From the NCBI GenBank assembly GCA_013361525.1, contig JABFXY010000209.1, positions 1 to 36,451 on the forward strand: 36,451 nucleotides of DNA, in the 5' to 3' direction. Each line of letters starts with the position of its first letter. The stretch's first letter is position 1. The DNA comes from Polyangiaceae bacterium. Lineage in GTDB: Bacteria > Myxococcota_A > Polyangia > Polyangiales > Polyangiaceae. Positions 7,618-15,547 of the stretch are shown here, piece after piece. A model generated the notes under the pieces. That model did no database searches. It worked only from the letters and a program-made list of their open reading frames with translations, and had not been told where the DNA came from. A program made the position numbers and the translations under genes.

Positions 7618-10434
7618 ATGTCGCCGTCCGCGCCCGACCCCACGCCGCACCCGTATGCCGAGTTTCTGCATCGGGTCGTGAAGCCCGCTCGCTACGTCGG
7701 AGGTGAGGTCGGCTCGCGCGTCCGCCCGTGGACGCCCGACGTCGCGAAGATCTGCCTCGCGTTCCCCGACGTCTACGACATCGGGATGAGCCACCTCGGC
7801 TTCAAGATCCTCTACGGCATCTTGAACGACGATCCGCGGACGCTCGCCGAGCGTTGTTACGCGCCGTGGATCGACCTCGAGGCGGAGCTTCGCGCGCGCA
7901 AGCTCCCGCTCGTTTCGCTCGAGTCGAAGCGGCCGCTGAAGGACTTCGACGTCGTCGGCTTCTCGCTCCAATTCGAGCTCACGTTCTCCAATATCCTGAC
8001 GATGCTCGAGCTCGGCGGCATCCCGCTTCGCAGCTCGGACCGCAAAGAAGACGATCCGCTCGTCATCGCCGGTGGGCCGGTTGCGACACATCCCGAGCCG
8101 ATCGCTCCGTTCATCGACGCGATCGTGATCGGCGACGGCGAGGAGAACGCGACCACGGTCGCGCTCACGTACAAGCGGTTGAAGGACGAGGGCGTGCCGC
8201 GCATCGAGCGTCTTCGTGCCCTCGCACGGCTCGGTGGCGTGTACGTGCCGTCGCTCTACGAGACCGCACCCGATGCGGACACCGGCCTGCACGTCGTTCA
8301 GGCGCCGGCGGACAAGACGCTTCCGTTCCCGGTCGAGCGCTCGCTCGTCGACATCCAGAAGTATCCGTTCCCCGACGAGAGCCCGACGGGTGGGCCAGAA
8401 GCGATCTTCGACCGCATGTCGATCGAGATCGCGCGCGGCTGCACCGAAGGGTGCCGTTTCTGCCAAGCGGGGATGATTTATCGCCCCGTGCGCGAGCGCG
8501 ATCCGCAGCAGATCGTCGACACCGTCGTGCGCGCCGTCGAAAAGAGCGGCCAGGACGAGGTGAGCCTCACCGCGCTCTCCACCGCGGATGTTTCGTGCAT
8601 CTCGCCGCTCATCAAGCAGGTGAGCGAGACGCTCGCGGCAAAGAAGATCTCGCTCGGCGTGTCGTCGCTTCGCGCCTACGGCCTCGACCCGGATCTCCTG
8701 GACGAGCTGAAGCGCGTGCGTGGCACCGGCCTGACGTTCGCGCCGGAGGCCGGGACGCAGCGCATGCGCGACGTCATCAACAAGAACGTCACCGAAGACC
8801 AGCTGCTCGAGACGGCGGAGCGCGTGTTCTCGCGCGGCTGGGGCAAGATGAAGCTCTATTTCATCTGCGGTCTGCCGACCGAGACCGACGAGGACGTCCT
8901 CGGCATCATCGAGACGGGCAAGCGCGCGCTCGAGGTCGGGCGACGCGCGGCGGGCAAGGGTAAGCCGGCCGAGGTGACCGTCAGCGTCTCGGTCCACGTG
9001 CCGAAGCCGCACACGCCGTTTCAATGGTGCGCGCTCGACGATCTCGCCGATATCGGGCGCAAGCAGCGCCTCTTGCGCGACGAAGCGCGCCGCGTGCGAA
9101 ACCTCAAGCTGAAGACGCACGACGCCGACGCGAGCGTGCTCGAAGGCGTGTTCGCCCGCGGAGATCGCAGGCTCGCCGACGTGCTCGAGCACGCGTGGAA
9201 AAACGGCGCGCGCTTCGATTCGTGGGACGACCAGCTGGATCTGTCGATCTGGAAGCGCGCCTTCGAGGCATGCTCGATGGAGACTGCGCCGTTCCTCGGA
9301 ACGTTGCCGGTTACGGCGCGTTTGCCGTGGAGCCATATCGACGTCGGCTTGGAAGACGGCTTTTTGGCGCGCGAATACCGCAAAGCGCTGCAGAGCCGTT
9401 TGAGCCCGCCTTGCGGCAAGGTCGCGGGGGCGTTCGTGCACCCGACGACGTCGGGTGACGCGCGCGCAGAGACGCGACGACTCGTCTGTTACGACTGCGG
9501 TGTCGCCTGCGACATGACCAAGATGCGCGAAGAGCGCATCGATTTCCTCGAGTCGCTCGAGCAATCCTACGACCAAACGACGGTGCGGCGTCTGCCTGTC
9601 CTCCGCCCCGACCCGAAGGACCGTCCCCCGTCGCATCGGGTTCGCTTTTGGTTCGAGAAGGTCGGACCCGTCGCGCTCATCGGTCACCTCGATCTCATTC
9701 GTGAGATCCCGCGCGTCTTTCGGCGTGTCGGGGCGCTCGACGGGTGGGGCGGCGTGGAGCTCGTGTACACCGGAGGCTTCCACCCGAAGCCCGACATGAC
9801 GTTTTCACCGGCGCTTTCGCTCGGTGTGATGAGCCTCGACGAGGCGGTCGACATCAAGCTCTCGACGGCGCTCGAGCCGGACGCGCTCGAAAACTTGTGC
9901 AAGCTCATGACCGCTCACGCGCCGGAAGGGCTTCGCTTCACGCGGGCGGAGCGGCTCGCTGTGGGCTCACCGTCGATCTCGCGGCGTATCACCGGCGCAC
10001 GCTACGGACTTTTGACCAGCCGCCGCGCGCTCATCGATGCGTTGGGAGCCGACGCGGACGTCGAGGCGTTCCTCGCGAAGCGCGCGGCCGACGTGATGGC
10101 ACAAACGGAGATCCGCCTCCGCCGCACCGTCGGAGAGCTCTCCAAGATGGTCGACGTTCGCTCGTATTTGACCGAGCTTCGCCCGCTCGGCGAGCAAGGT
10201 CACGCCGACGTCGCGCGCGCGGGCTTCGCCGGCGATCTCGTCGGTTTCGAGGCCGAGGTGATCATCACCGGCTCTGGCGCGGCGAAGCCGAGCGAGCTCG
10301 CGGAGGTCGCGTTCGGCGAGGTCCACGACAAGATCGGCATCCAGCTTCTGCGCTCGCGTCTCGTCCTCGGCGACGGGCAGGGCGACGCGCAGAAGCAAGA
10401 AAAAGAAGAGCCGGTGGCCGCCGCCGTCGAGTGA
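7618..10434 (+). CDS. TIGR03960-type radical SAM protein fused to DUF2344
   Basis: This ~938-residue protein has a B12-binding-like N-terminal domain (FPDVYDIGMSHLGFKILYGI; later DAIVIGDGEENA). A radical SAM core follows with C275-x3-C279-x2-C282 (IARGCTEGCRFCQAGMIYRP), the 4Fe-4S/SAM site. An extra Cys cluster (C624, C627, C631) lies in LVCYDCGVACDM, then a DUF2344/TIGR03936 domain from about residue 670 (VRFWFEKVGPVALIGHLDLI; YTGGFHPKPDMTFSPALSLG). This single-chain fusion is known for the TIGR03960+TIGR03936 pair, often encoded near ribosome-associated RNase genes. The substrate is unknown, with RNA or ribosomal modification suspected. I prefer ATG 7618 over ATG 7606 because the latter overlaps a TGCTACAT promoter-like box. 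The kinase gene follows after 5 bp. Confidence 0.9.
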   Translation: MSPSAPDPTPHPYAEFLHRVVKPARYVGGEVGSRVRPWTPDVAKICLAFPDVYDIGMSHLGFKILYGILNDDPRTLAERCYAPWIDLEAELRARKLPLVSLESKRPLKDFDVVGFSLQFELTFSNILTMLELGGIPLRSSDRKEDDPLVIAGGPVATHPEPIAPFIDAIVIGDGEENATTVALTYKRLKDEGVPRIERLRALARLGGVYVPSLYETAPDADTGLHVVQAPADKTLPFPVERSLVDIQKYPFPDESPTGGPEAIFDRMSIEIARGCTEGCRFCQAGMIYRPVRERDPQQIVDTVVRAVEKSGQDEVSLTALSTADVSCISPLIKQVSETLAAKKISLGVSSLRAYGLDPDLLDELKRVRGTGLTFAPEAGTQRMRDVINKNVTEDQLLETAERVFSRGWGKMKLYFICGLPTETDEDVLGIIETGKRALEVGRRAAGKGKPAEVTVSVSVHVPKPHTPFQWCALDDLADIGRKQRLLRDEARRVRNLKLKTHDADASVLEGVFARGDRRLADVLEHAWKNGARFDSWDDQLDLSIWKRAFEACSMETAPFLGTLPVTARLPWSHIDVGLEDGFLAREYRKALQSRLSPPCGKVAGAFVHPTTSGDARAETRRLVCYDCGVACDMTKMREERIDFLESLEQSYDQTTVRRLPVLRPDPKDRPPSHRVRFWFEKVGPVALIGHLDLIREIPRVFRRVGALDGWGGVELVYTGGFHPKPDMTFSPALSLGVMSLDEAVDIKLSTALEPDALENLCKLMTAHAPEGLRFTRAERLAVGSPSISRRITGARYGLLTSRRALIDALGADADVEAFLAKRAADVMAQTEIRLRRTVGELSKMVDVRSYLTELRPLGEQGHADVARAGFAGDLVGFEAEVIITGSGAAKPSELAEVAFGEVHDKIGIQLLRSRLVLGDGQGDAQKQEKEEPVAAAVE

Positions 10435-10439
10435 TTCCA

Positions 10440-11114
10440 ATGAGCGATAACGAGCCGCGCCGAGGAGCGAGCCCCGCTGTCGCGGGCGCGCTCGCCTCGG
10501 CCGCGCTCCACGAGCTACGAAACCTCCTCGCGATCATCGAGACGAGCGCGACGCTCGCCGCCGACTCGATCGAGGACCGGGCATTTGTCGCGCGGCACCT
10601 CGAGAAGGTGAAGCGCAACTCGCATCTCGCGCAGCTGCTCGTGGCTCGTTTCCTGGCGGTCGCTGCGGGGGCTCCGCTCGAGGTCGAAACGGTGACGCTC
10701 GAAACGGTCCTGCGCGAGGCCGGGATGGAAGCCGTGGGAAGCGGCGGCGCCATGCTCGTCATCGACGCCGAAGCGCGCAATACCGAGATCTCCTGCGAGC
10801 CGGCGCTCCTCGGGCGTGCGCTTGCGAACCTGGTCGACAATGCGCTCGAGGCGATTGCCTCCAGTGGTCGTGGGTCGCGTGTCGAGGTGACTGCCCGTTC
10901 GGCGGGCGAAGTCACGACGATCGCGGTGGCGGATGATGGGCCGGGGTTACCGCGGGACGTCGCGTTCGCGAACAAGACGACGAAGGAGTCGGGGCACGGG
11001 CTCGGGATGTTGATCGCGCGGGCTTTGGTGCAGGTGCACGGGGGGAAGTTGGAGGTTGTGGAGAGGGAGGGGTGGTCGACGGTGTTGGAGATTCGGGTTC
11101 CGCGGGGCGGGTAG
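10440..11114 (+). CDS. small soluble histidine kinase without sensor domain
   Basis: This 224-residue protein has the H-box ALHELRNLLAIIETSA (His24), an N-box LGRALANLVDNALEAIASSG, a G1 box VADDGPGLP and a G2 box GHGLGMLIARALVQVHGG. These are the dimerisation/phosphoacceptor and HATPase_c domains of a two-component kinase. There is no membrane segment and no PAS, GAF or HAMP region, and the His lies only 24 residues from the start. It must sense through a partner or intracellularly. No response regulator is adjacent. It follows the radical SAM gene by 5 bp (an in-frame GTG at 10431 would even overlap it), so it is probably co-transcribed. A heptamer array starts immediately after its TAG stop. 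Confidence 0.85.
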   Translation: MSDNEPRRGASPAVAGALASAALHELRNLLAIIETSATLAADSIEDRAFVARHLEKVKRNSHLAQLLVARFLAVAAGAPLEVETVTLETVLREAGMEAVGSGGAMLVIDAEARNTEISCEPALLGRALANLVDNALEAIASSGRGSRVEVTARSAGEVTTIAVADDGPGLPRDVAFANKTTKESGHGLGMLIARALVQVHGGKLEVVEREGWSTVLEIRVPRGG

Positions 11115-11115
11115 T

Positions 11116-11219
11116 CGACGAGCGACAAGCGACGAGCGACGGCCGACGAGCGACCGCGACGGCCGACGAACCGACGGCCGACGAACCGACGGCGACCGGT
11201 ATTGCCGACGCCCGACAGA
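11116..11219 (+). repeat. degenerate heptamer array 1 (CGACNNN)
   Basis: The array begins 2 nt after the kinase TAG stop. It reads as successive units CGACGAG, CGACAAG, CGACGAG, CGACGGC, CGACGAG, CGACCG, CGACGGC, CGACGAAC, CGACGGC, CGACGAAC, CGACGGC. After a 12-nt interruption come CGACGCC and CGACAGA. Units are 7 nt with occasional 6- or 8-nt slips, and only CGAC is constant. CGACNNN is the reverse complement of the NNNGTCG units flanking the S23 gene at 27850-28630. Confidence 0.75.
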
Positions 11220-11326
11220 TGTCGCGCGCACGGATTGGGGCTTTGCAAGCGGTGCCGGTGGCGCACTCACGCGTCGGCATCGCGTTTGAGTGCGCTGCTC
11301 GGCGGATTCTCCTCGTCGCGATTCGC

Positions 11327-11371
11327 GATCCGAAGTCGCGGCGTTCAGACTCGACCCACTGAGTTCGGATC
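11327..11371. repeat. palindromic repeat, copy 3
   Basis: This 45-bp element runs from GATCCGAAGTCG to GAGTTCGGATC, with the centre TTCAGACTCGACCCA. It has the same length, ends and core as the copies at 78-122 and 195-239. Its inner arms are more diverged, so only the outer ~8 bp pair well. It lies about 110 bp past the end of heptamer array 1. Confidence 0.6.
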
Positions 11372-11600
11372 CTGGGGCAGCGGCCACAGCACGCGACGCG
11401 CGCGGAGGACGTGGCCTGGGCCTCGCAGATTCTCGAATCGAATCTCCGCGTTTCGCGTGCGGGTTTCCTGCGCGCGCCCGCGCTGTTGCAGATCGCGGAC
11501 GAATCGTTTCTCGCTGCTGCAGGCGTCTCTTCGCCGAACTCCGTCCTTGCCTGAGGCTGGCTCGAGCTTTGCGAAAGTGGTCGCCCGGAGGCTACTGCTT

Positions 11601-12179
11601 ATGACCATTGGTGATTGGCTGCCGGGTGGGTTCGTTCGTGCTTCGTTCGCCATTGTCGCGATCGGCGCGTTTACCGTCGTGGGATGTGGCGACGACACGC
11701 AGGACGAGGACGGGCTCGGCGGATCCGCGGAAGGGGGCGGCTCCGAGGGAGGCGGCGCGCAGGGCGGTGAGGCGCAAGGCGGCGACGGCGCGGGCGGCAG
11801 CCCCACACAAGGCATCGACGGCCAAGCGCTGACGGTCGCTGCCGAGGGCGAAACTGCCGACTGCGTCACGTTCCAGGACGGCGCTTGGGCAACCGGCACG
11901 ACGACCTTCAACGCCAATGGCGAAGCCGAGAACCTCGCGTGCGCGCTGATCCCGGTGGATGCCGGCGACGGCGTTTATTGGATCACTTCCACCGACTTCG
12001 AAGGTTCGCTCGGCGATAACGAGCTTCGTCATTCCTTCTCGACGTCGGAGGCTCCCGTTGCTGTCGGCTCATCGCCGCTCGAGCTCGCCGGTGCTGCGAC
12101 TCCAGATACCGCCCTCTTCAGCGGCACGCTGACGGTCGGCGCAGTCGAAGGCGCGGAAGTCACCGTTACGATCGAGTGA
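11601..12179 (+). CDS. predicted lipoprotein with Gly-rich linker
   Basis: This 192-residue protein starts at ATG 11601, preceded by GGAGG with a 9-nt gap. A signal segment (FVRASFAIVAIGAFTVVGCG) ends in a VVGC lipobox (Cys29). A Gly/Glu/Ser-rich linker of about 40 residues with GG repeats follows, then a ~120-residue domain (TVAAEGETADCVTF; VYWITSTDFEGS; ALFSGTLTVGAVEGAEVTVT) that looks beta-rich. I do not recognise the domain. It is probably an outer-membrane or surface lipoprotein. The linker style matches the lipoproteins at 14807 and 16554. It converges with the TetR gene. Confidence 0.75.
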   Translation: MTIGDWLPGGFVRASFAIVAIGAFTVVGCGDDTQDEDGLGGSAEGGGSEGGGAQGGEAQGGDGAGGSPTQGIDGQALTVAAEGETADCVTFQDGAWATGTTTFNANGEAENLACALIPVDAGDGVYWITSTDFEGSLGDNELRHSFSTSEAPVAVGSSPLELAGAATPDTALFSGTLTVGAVEGAEVTVTIE

Positions 12180-12202
12180 CCGCACGCCCCCACCGCTAGA
12201 CC

Positions 12203-12823
12203 TCACGCTCCACGCGCTCGCTTCGGCACGCTCTCCAAGCGGGCCACCTGCCGCACCGCATCCGCGAGCGCGTCGGGGAGCCGCGCCTTTTTCGGGGCCG
12301 CGAGCCAAGCATCGAGACCAACATGAATCGCGGCCACCACGGCGGCGGCCGCGATTCGCGGGTAGACGTCTCGATCCGCATCGGTGTGCGTGCGGCTCGC
12401 GATCTCCCGCGCGAGCGCGCGCTCGACCTCGAGGTCGGCTTTGGCTTGCTCCGCGAAGAGCGCAGGCTCTTTGCGCATGAGGCGCGCGCGTGTGAGCCAG
12501 TCGCGGTCGGGCGCGCTCGGAAAAAGCTCTCGCGTCACCTCGACGAGCGCGTCCCAAAGCGGCTCTTTCGGCGGCCTCGCTCGAAGAGCGACGGCGAAGG
12601 CTTCGACGCGTTCGGTCGCATTCGCGGCGATCGCCTGCTCCTTGCTAGCGAAGTAGTTATTGAAGGTCCTGAGCGAGACGCCGGCTGCCGCTGCGATCTC
12701 CTCCACACGAACATTGCCGAGCCCTCGCTCGACCGCGAGCTGCAATGCCGCCTCGCTCAGCGCGGTCCGGGTCGCGGCCTTCTTGCGCTCGCGCAGGCCG
12801 AGGTCCTTCGTCTCCTCCGACAT
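12203..12823 (-). CDS. TetR-family transcriptional regulator
   Basis: The N-terminal helix-turn-helix of this 206-residue protein spans about residues 12-58 (RERKKAATRTALSEAALQLA; VEEIAAAAGVSLRTFNNYFA), a standard TetR_N domain. The C-terminal helical domain (DRDWLTRARLMRKEPALFAE) resembles the MftR-like ligand domain common in actinobacterial and myxobacterial regulators. It starts 4 bp after the stop of the FAD monooxygenase gene on the same strand, so the two form a unit. It most likely represses that unit. A TATCGT box 6 nt before its ATG, inside the end of the monooxygenase gene, may give it a second promoter. Confidence 0.9.
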   Translation of the reverse strand: MSEETKDLGLRERKKAATRTALSEAALQLAVERGLGNVRVEEIAAAAGVSLRTFNNYFASKEQAIAANATERVEAFAVALRARPPKEPLWDALVEVTRELFPSAPDRDWLTRARLMRKEPALFAEQAKADLEVERALAREIASRTHTDADRDVYPRIAAAAVVAAIHVGLDAWLAAPKKARLPDALADAVRQVARLESVPKRARGA

Positions 12824-12827
12824 CGCG

Positions 12828-14021
12828 TCACGATAGCGCGCCGGCCGGCGCCTGATATGCCCGAAGCGGCGTGGCTTTGCGCGGCTGAAGGCCCGCGAGC
12901 GCGCCGATGACCGGCGATCGAAAGAGGACGTTGCGCGCCCAGATCGCCGCGCGTGACTTCGGCACCAGCATGCCGGTGTAGAGCTGCTTCTGGCGCTTCA
13001 CGACCTCCGGCCGGAACGCGGCGTCGTATGCACGAAACGCCGCGACCTGGTCGTCCGCAGCGGCCGCCATCTCGCCGGCTAGGACGTACGCGCCAATCAA
13101 AGAGAGCAACGCGCCCGCGCCCGAGGTCGGTGACGCGCAATACGCGGCATCGCCGACGAGGGCGACACGACCCTTCGACCACGCAGGCATATGCACCTGG
13201 CAGAGCGCGTCGAAGAAGAACTCGGGATCCGCCGCTGCCTGTTCGAGCAGCTCCTGCGTGCGCCAGCCCGCGCCGGCGAAGGCTTCGCGAAGGTGGGCGC
13301 GTTGCGCGTCGACATCGCGATAGTCGTAGGAGAGGGGCTCGCGCCGGTGGAATACGAAGTTTGCGTGAGCCCGCGACTGATTGCCGGCGCGCCAGACGCC
13401 CGCCATGCGGCCGGGCTCGTTGTACATCCGAATCCAGCGAGCCTCGCCGTACGACGCGTCGACCTCCCACACTGCAAAGTAGTGTCGGTCGAAGCGTAGA
13501 AACCGCTCTTCGCTGCCGAAGACCATTCGCCGCACGGAAGAGTGAATGCCGTCCGCCCCGACCACGACGTCGAAGCGACGGGTTCCACCGCTCGCGAGCT
13601 CGACGCTGACGCCGCTGGAATCCTCCTCGAGCGCGCGCACCACGTCGCCGAAGACGTATTCGACTCGATCTCTCGCCGCGTCGTGAAGGAGCCTCGCCAG
13701 GTCGCCGCGGAGGATCTCGACGTCCCGACCGTTCGCCGATCGCTGTAGCGCCTGCATGTCGATGCGTGTTCGTACGTCGCCCTTCGCGTCGACGAACGCC
13801 ATGCCGACGGCGTCGGTCGCGAGCGCACGGACCTGCTCGAAGAGTCCCATTCGCTCGACGACCTCGATCGCCTGTTCGCGCACGTCGACGCCGTTGCCGC
13901 CGGTGGGCAGGCGCGCCGCGCGCTCCACCACCGTCACGTCGAAACCGTAGCGCGAGAGCCAATACGCCAGGGTGGAGCCGGCGATGCCGGCGCCGGAGAT
14001 GAGCACGCGGTTGTTCGTCAT
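12828..14021 (-). CDS. FAD-dependent monooxygenase
   Basis: This 397-residue protein has the FAD-binding Rossmann motif GAGIAG (residues 10-15) in VLISGAGIAGSTLAYWLSRY, with an acidic residue ending the second strand (VTVVERA). The later DG motif is VVGADGIHSSVRR and the GD motif is VALVGDAAYCASPTSGAGAL. This is the PHBH-like group A aromatic-ring hydroxylase/monooxygenase fold, which also includes tetracycline- and rifampicin-modifying enzymes. The substrate cannot be assigned. Length fits the group. It is co-directional with and 4 bp upstream of a TetR regulator, an arrangement typical of a detoxification or xenobiotic-response unit. Confidence 0.88.
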   Translation of the reverse strand: MTNNRVLISGAGIAGSTLAYWLSRYGFDVTVVERAARLPTGGNGVDVREQAIEVVERMGLFEQVRALATDAVGMAFVDAKGDVRTRIDMQALQRSANGRDVEILRGDLARLLHDAARDRVEYVFGDVVRALEEDSSGVSVELASGGTRRFDVVVGADGIHSSVRRMVFGSEERFLRFDRHYFAVWEVDASYGEARWIRMYNEPGRMAGVWRAGNQSRAHANFVFHRREPLSYDYRDVDAQRAHLREAFAGAGWRTQELLEQAAADPEFFFDALCQVHMPAWSKGRVALVGDAAYCASPTSGAGALLSLIGAYVLAGEMAAAADDQVAAFRAYDAAFRPEVVKRQKQLYTGMLVPKSRAAIWARNVLFRSPVIGALAGLQPRKATPLRAYQAPAGALS

Positions 14022-14024
14022 ACC

Positions 14025-14055
14025 TGCATGGTTGACGAATGTTGCGTGGCATGCA
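14025..14055. promoter_or_regulatory. candidate TetR operator upstream of monooxygenase
   Basis: TGCATG (14025-14030) and CATGCA (14050-14055) form an inverted pair spaced by 19 nt, beginning 4 bp upstream of the monooxygenase start. The spacing is longer than most TetR operators, so binding by the TetR protein encoded at 12203 is a guess. Confidence 0.3.
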
Positions 14056-14133
14056 AATTTGCTCGACGCGCAAAAATGTTAAGAGCGCGTTCGAAGCACC
14101 GCGCGGCGAAGACGCCGAGGCGTTAGCGGACCG

Positions 14134-14727
14134 TCAAGCCGTGAACTCGGTCGAATCGAGCGGCACGTTGGTCTTCGGCGGCCTCACCGAGTAGCTGAGC
14201 GCGAGCACCTCGACGAGGACGGCGCGGTAGATCGCGTGCACTTCGTCGACGTCGACCTCGTCGGCGTGCGCTTCCAGCGCGGCGCCGACGTGCTCTTGCA
14301 CGTACTGGAGCAGGTGCGGCTGCTCCATCGCGACGACGTCGTCGGACTCGACGACCTCGGCGGGATCGATCTTTCGGATCTCTTCGTCGAGCGTGAGCGC
14401 TTCTTCGACGCTGGCGAGCGTGATCTCGGTCACCTCTTCGATTTCGCCCGGAAACGCGCGCTCGAAGGCGAGGTAGACGGCGAGCATCAGAAAGTACCCG
14501 AAGCCGAGCGTGGGCTCTTTCTTGTAGCGACCGACCCGCTCGGACATGTGGTCCGCGAGGACGGGCTGGTCACGCTCGAAGCGCTCGAGCGCTTCGTTGA
14601 GCATGGTCGCGCTGGCGTCCGCCTCGTCGATGTCGTTCGTGAGGTCCTCTTCGAGGCGCTCCAACACGGCCTCGGGAACCTTCGCGAAGGAAGGCACGGG
14701 GCGTATCGCTGCTCGTCGGACCCACAC
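14134..14727 (-). CDS. conserved-looking acidic protein, unknown
   Basis: This 197-residue, strongly acidic protein is probably mostly helical (VLERLEEDLTNDIDEADASA; VHAIYRAVLVEVLALSYSVR). It has no signal peptide and one hydrophobic stretch near residues 75-90 (FGYFLMLAVYLAFERAFPG) that could be a buried helix. I do not recognise a family. It starts with GTG at 14727, 9 nt after a TATGAG box on the same strand, so it is probably the first gene of its own leaderless transcript. It is divergent from the lipoprotein gene at 14807. No active-site motif is visible. Confidence 0.65.
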   Translation of the reverse strand: MWVRRAAIRPVPSFAKVPEAVLERLEEDLTNDIDEADASATMLNEALERFERDQPVLADHMSERVGRYKKEPTLGFGYFLMLAVYLAFERAFPGEIEEVTEITLASVEEALTLDEEIRKIDPAEVVESDDVVAMEQPHLLQYVQEHVGAALEAHADEVDVDEVHAIYRAVLVEVLALSYSVRPPKTNVPLDSTEFTA

Positions 14728-14736
14728 GACCGCGCA

Positions 14737-14742
14737 CTCATA
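14737..14742 (-). promoter_or_regulatory. extended -10-like box
   Basis: The complement reads TGCTATGAG, an extended -10 type (TG-N-TATGAG), 9 nt before the GTG of the acidic protein. No good -35 is seen. Confidence 0.4.
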
Positions 14743-14793
14743 GCACGGCTCGATCGAGCTGTTCTAGCGCGCAGATCCGGCCGTCCGGGTGTG

Positions 14794-14799
14794 TATGAT
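14794..14799 (+). promoter_or_regulatory. -10-like box TATGAT
   Basis: TATGAT overlaps the two upstream candidate ATG codons of the lipoprotein gene and lies 7 nt before the GTG at 14807. This favours that GTG as the real start. Confidence 0.4.
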
Positions 14800-14806
14800 G
14801 CGCGCA

Positions 14807-15547
14807 GTGATTGGGCGGATCTGCTTCGCGGCAGACGGGGGCCGCGCGGGGTGGCTGGCCGTTTGGGTGCTCGTGTTCGGATGGGGCGTGGCGTGCAACG
14901 GCATCTGGGGCCTCGATCCGGTCGAGCTCGGCGCGAACGGCGGCGGGGGCTCGGCCGCCGGAGGTGAGGGCGCAGGTGCCGCGCCCGACGGCGGCGGCGG
15001 AGGCGATCCGAGCACCGGTGGCGGCGGCTCGATGCAGAGCGGCGAGCACATGTGCCACGACCCGGGCTTCTCCGAAGGTGTGGTCTACGACGGCAGCTGC
15101 GAAGAGGGTTGGTATTACGCCAACTGGGAGAACTTCGGCGAGCTCTGCCAGGGCTCGTACTACTGCCGGATCGACGGGTACGGACCACCGCGCGAGGCCA
15201 AACACGCATCGGCCGAGGGTGAGCCGGGGCCGTTCCGAAAGGCGCCGTGCGCATCGTGGTCGATCGCCGCGCGCGATCCGCTCGGCAAGCTTCCGCGCTT
15301 CTGGCTGACGTTCGACGTGCCGGGTACGCCCGCGAAGGCGTTCAACATGCTCACACCCGCCGAAGGCATCGAGGTCGGCCACGCGGATTGGCGATTCTAC
15401 GAAGGTATCTGTCGCGTGCGGCTCCCGGACGATATCAGCGGCTACGCCGAGGTCGGAAGCTGGGCGGACGGAGGCGATGTGCTCTTGGACGCGTTCGCGA
15501 TCCACGCGGTCGCCTGTGACGACGGAGTCCCGGAATGCGGCATGTAG
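14807..15547 (+). CDS. predicted lipoprotein with Gly-rich linker
   Basis: The ~246-residue protein has a hydrophobic signal segment (WLAVWVLVFGWGVACNG) ending in a GVAC lipobox. A ~45-residue Gly/Ala-rich linker with GGGG runs follows. The ~165-residue domain after it has several Cys (CHDPGFSEGV; GSCEEGWYYANWENFGELCQ; YYCRIDGYG) and many aromatic residues, suggesting a disulphide-bonded exported domain. The family is not recognised. Starts at 14789 (GTG), 14795 or 14798 (ATG) are also in frame; I chose GTG 14807 because a TATGAT box covers the others. The next gene overlaps its end by 13 nt, so the two are coupled. Confidence 0.72.
   Translation: MIGRICFAADGGRAGWLAVWVLVFGWGVACNGIWGLDPVELGANGGGGSAAGGEGAGAAPDGGGGGDPSTGGGGSMQSGEHMCHDPGFSEGVVYDGSCEEGWYYANWENFGELCQGSYYCRIDGYGPPREAKHASAEGEPGPFRKAPCASWSIAARDPLGKLPRFWLTFDVPGTPAKAFNMLTPAEGIEVGHADWRFYEGICRVRLPDDISGYAEVGSWADGGDVLLDAFAIHAVACDDGVPECGM

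Larger units (their letters stand above)
11115..11600. other. non-coding region with array and palindrome
   Basis: No credible gene is seen over 486 bp. It contains the heptamer array 11116-11219, a palindromic repeat at 11327-11371, and otherwise unremarkable GC-rich sequence leading to the lipoprotein gene. I looked for a four-helix-bundle gene or a remnant of one next to the array and found none. Confidence 0.65.

Noticed and set aside
6319..9783. 1154-codon open frame on the minus strand
   Set aside because: It is antisense to the radical SAM, Cys-rich lipoprotein and DUF3224 genes, is Arg/Ala/His-rich with no domain, and arises from the high third-position GC of the real genes.
12757..14073. 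438-codon minus-strand frame
   Set aside because: It is the same strand as the FAD monooxygenase but another frame, Arg-rich. The monooxygenase frame has clear FAD motifs.
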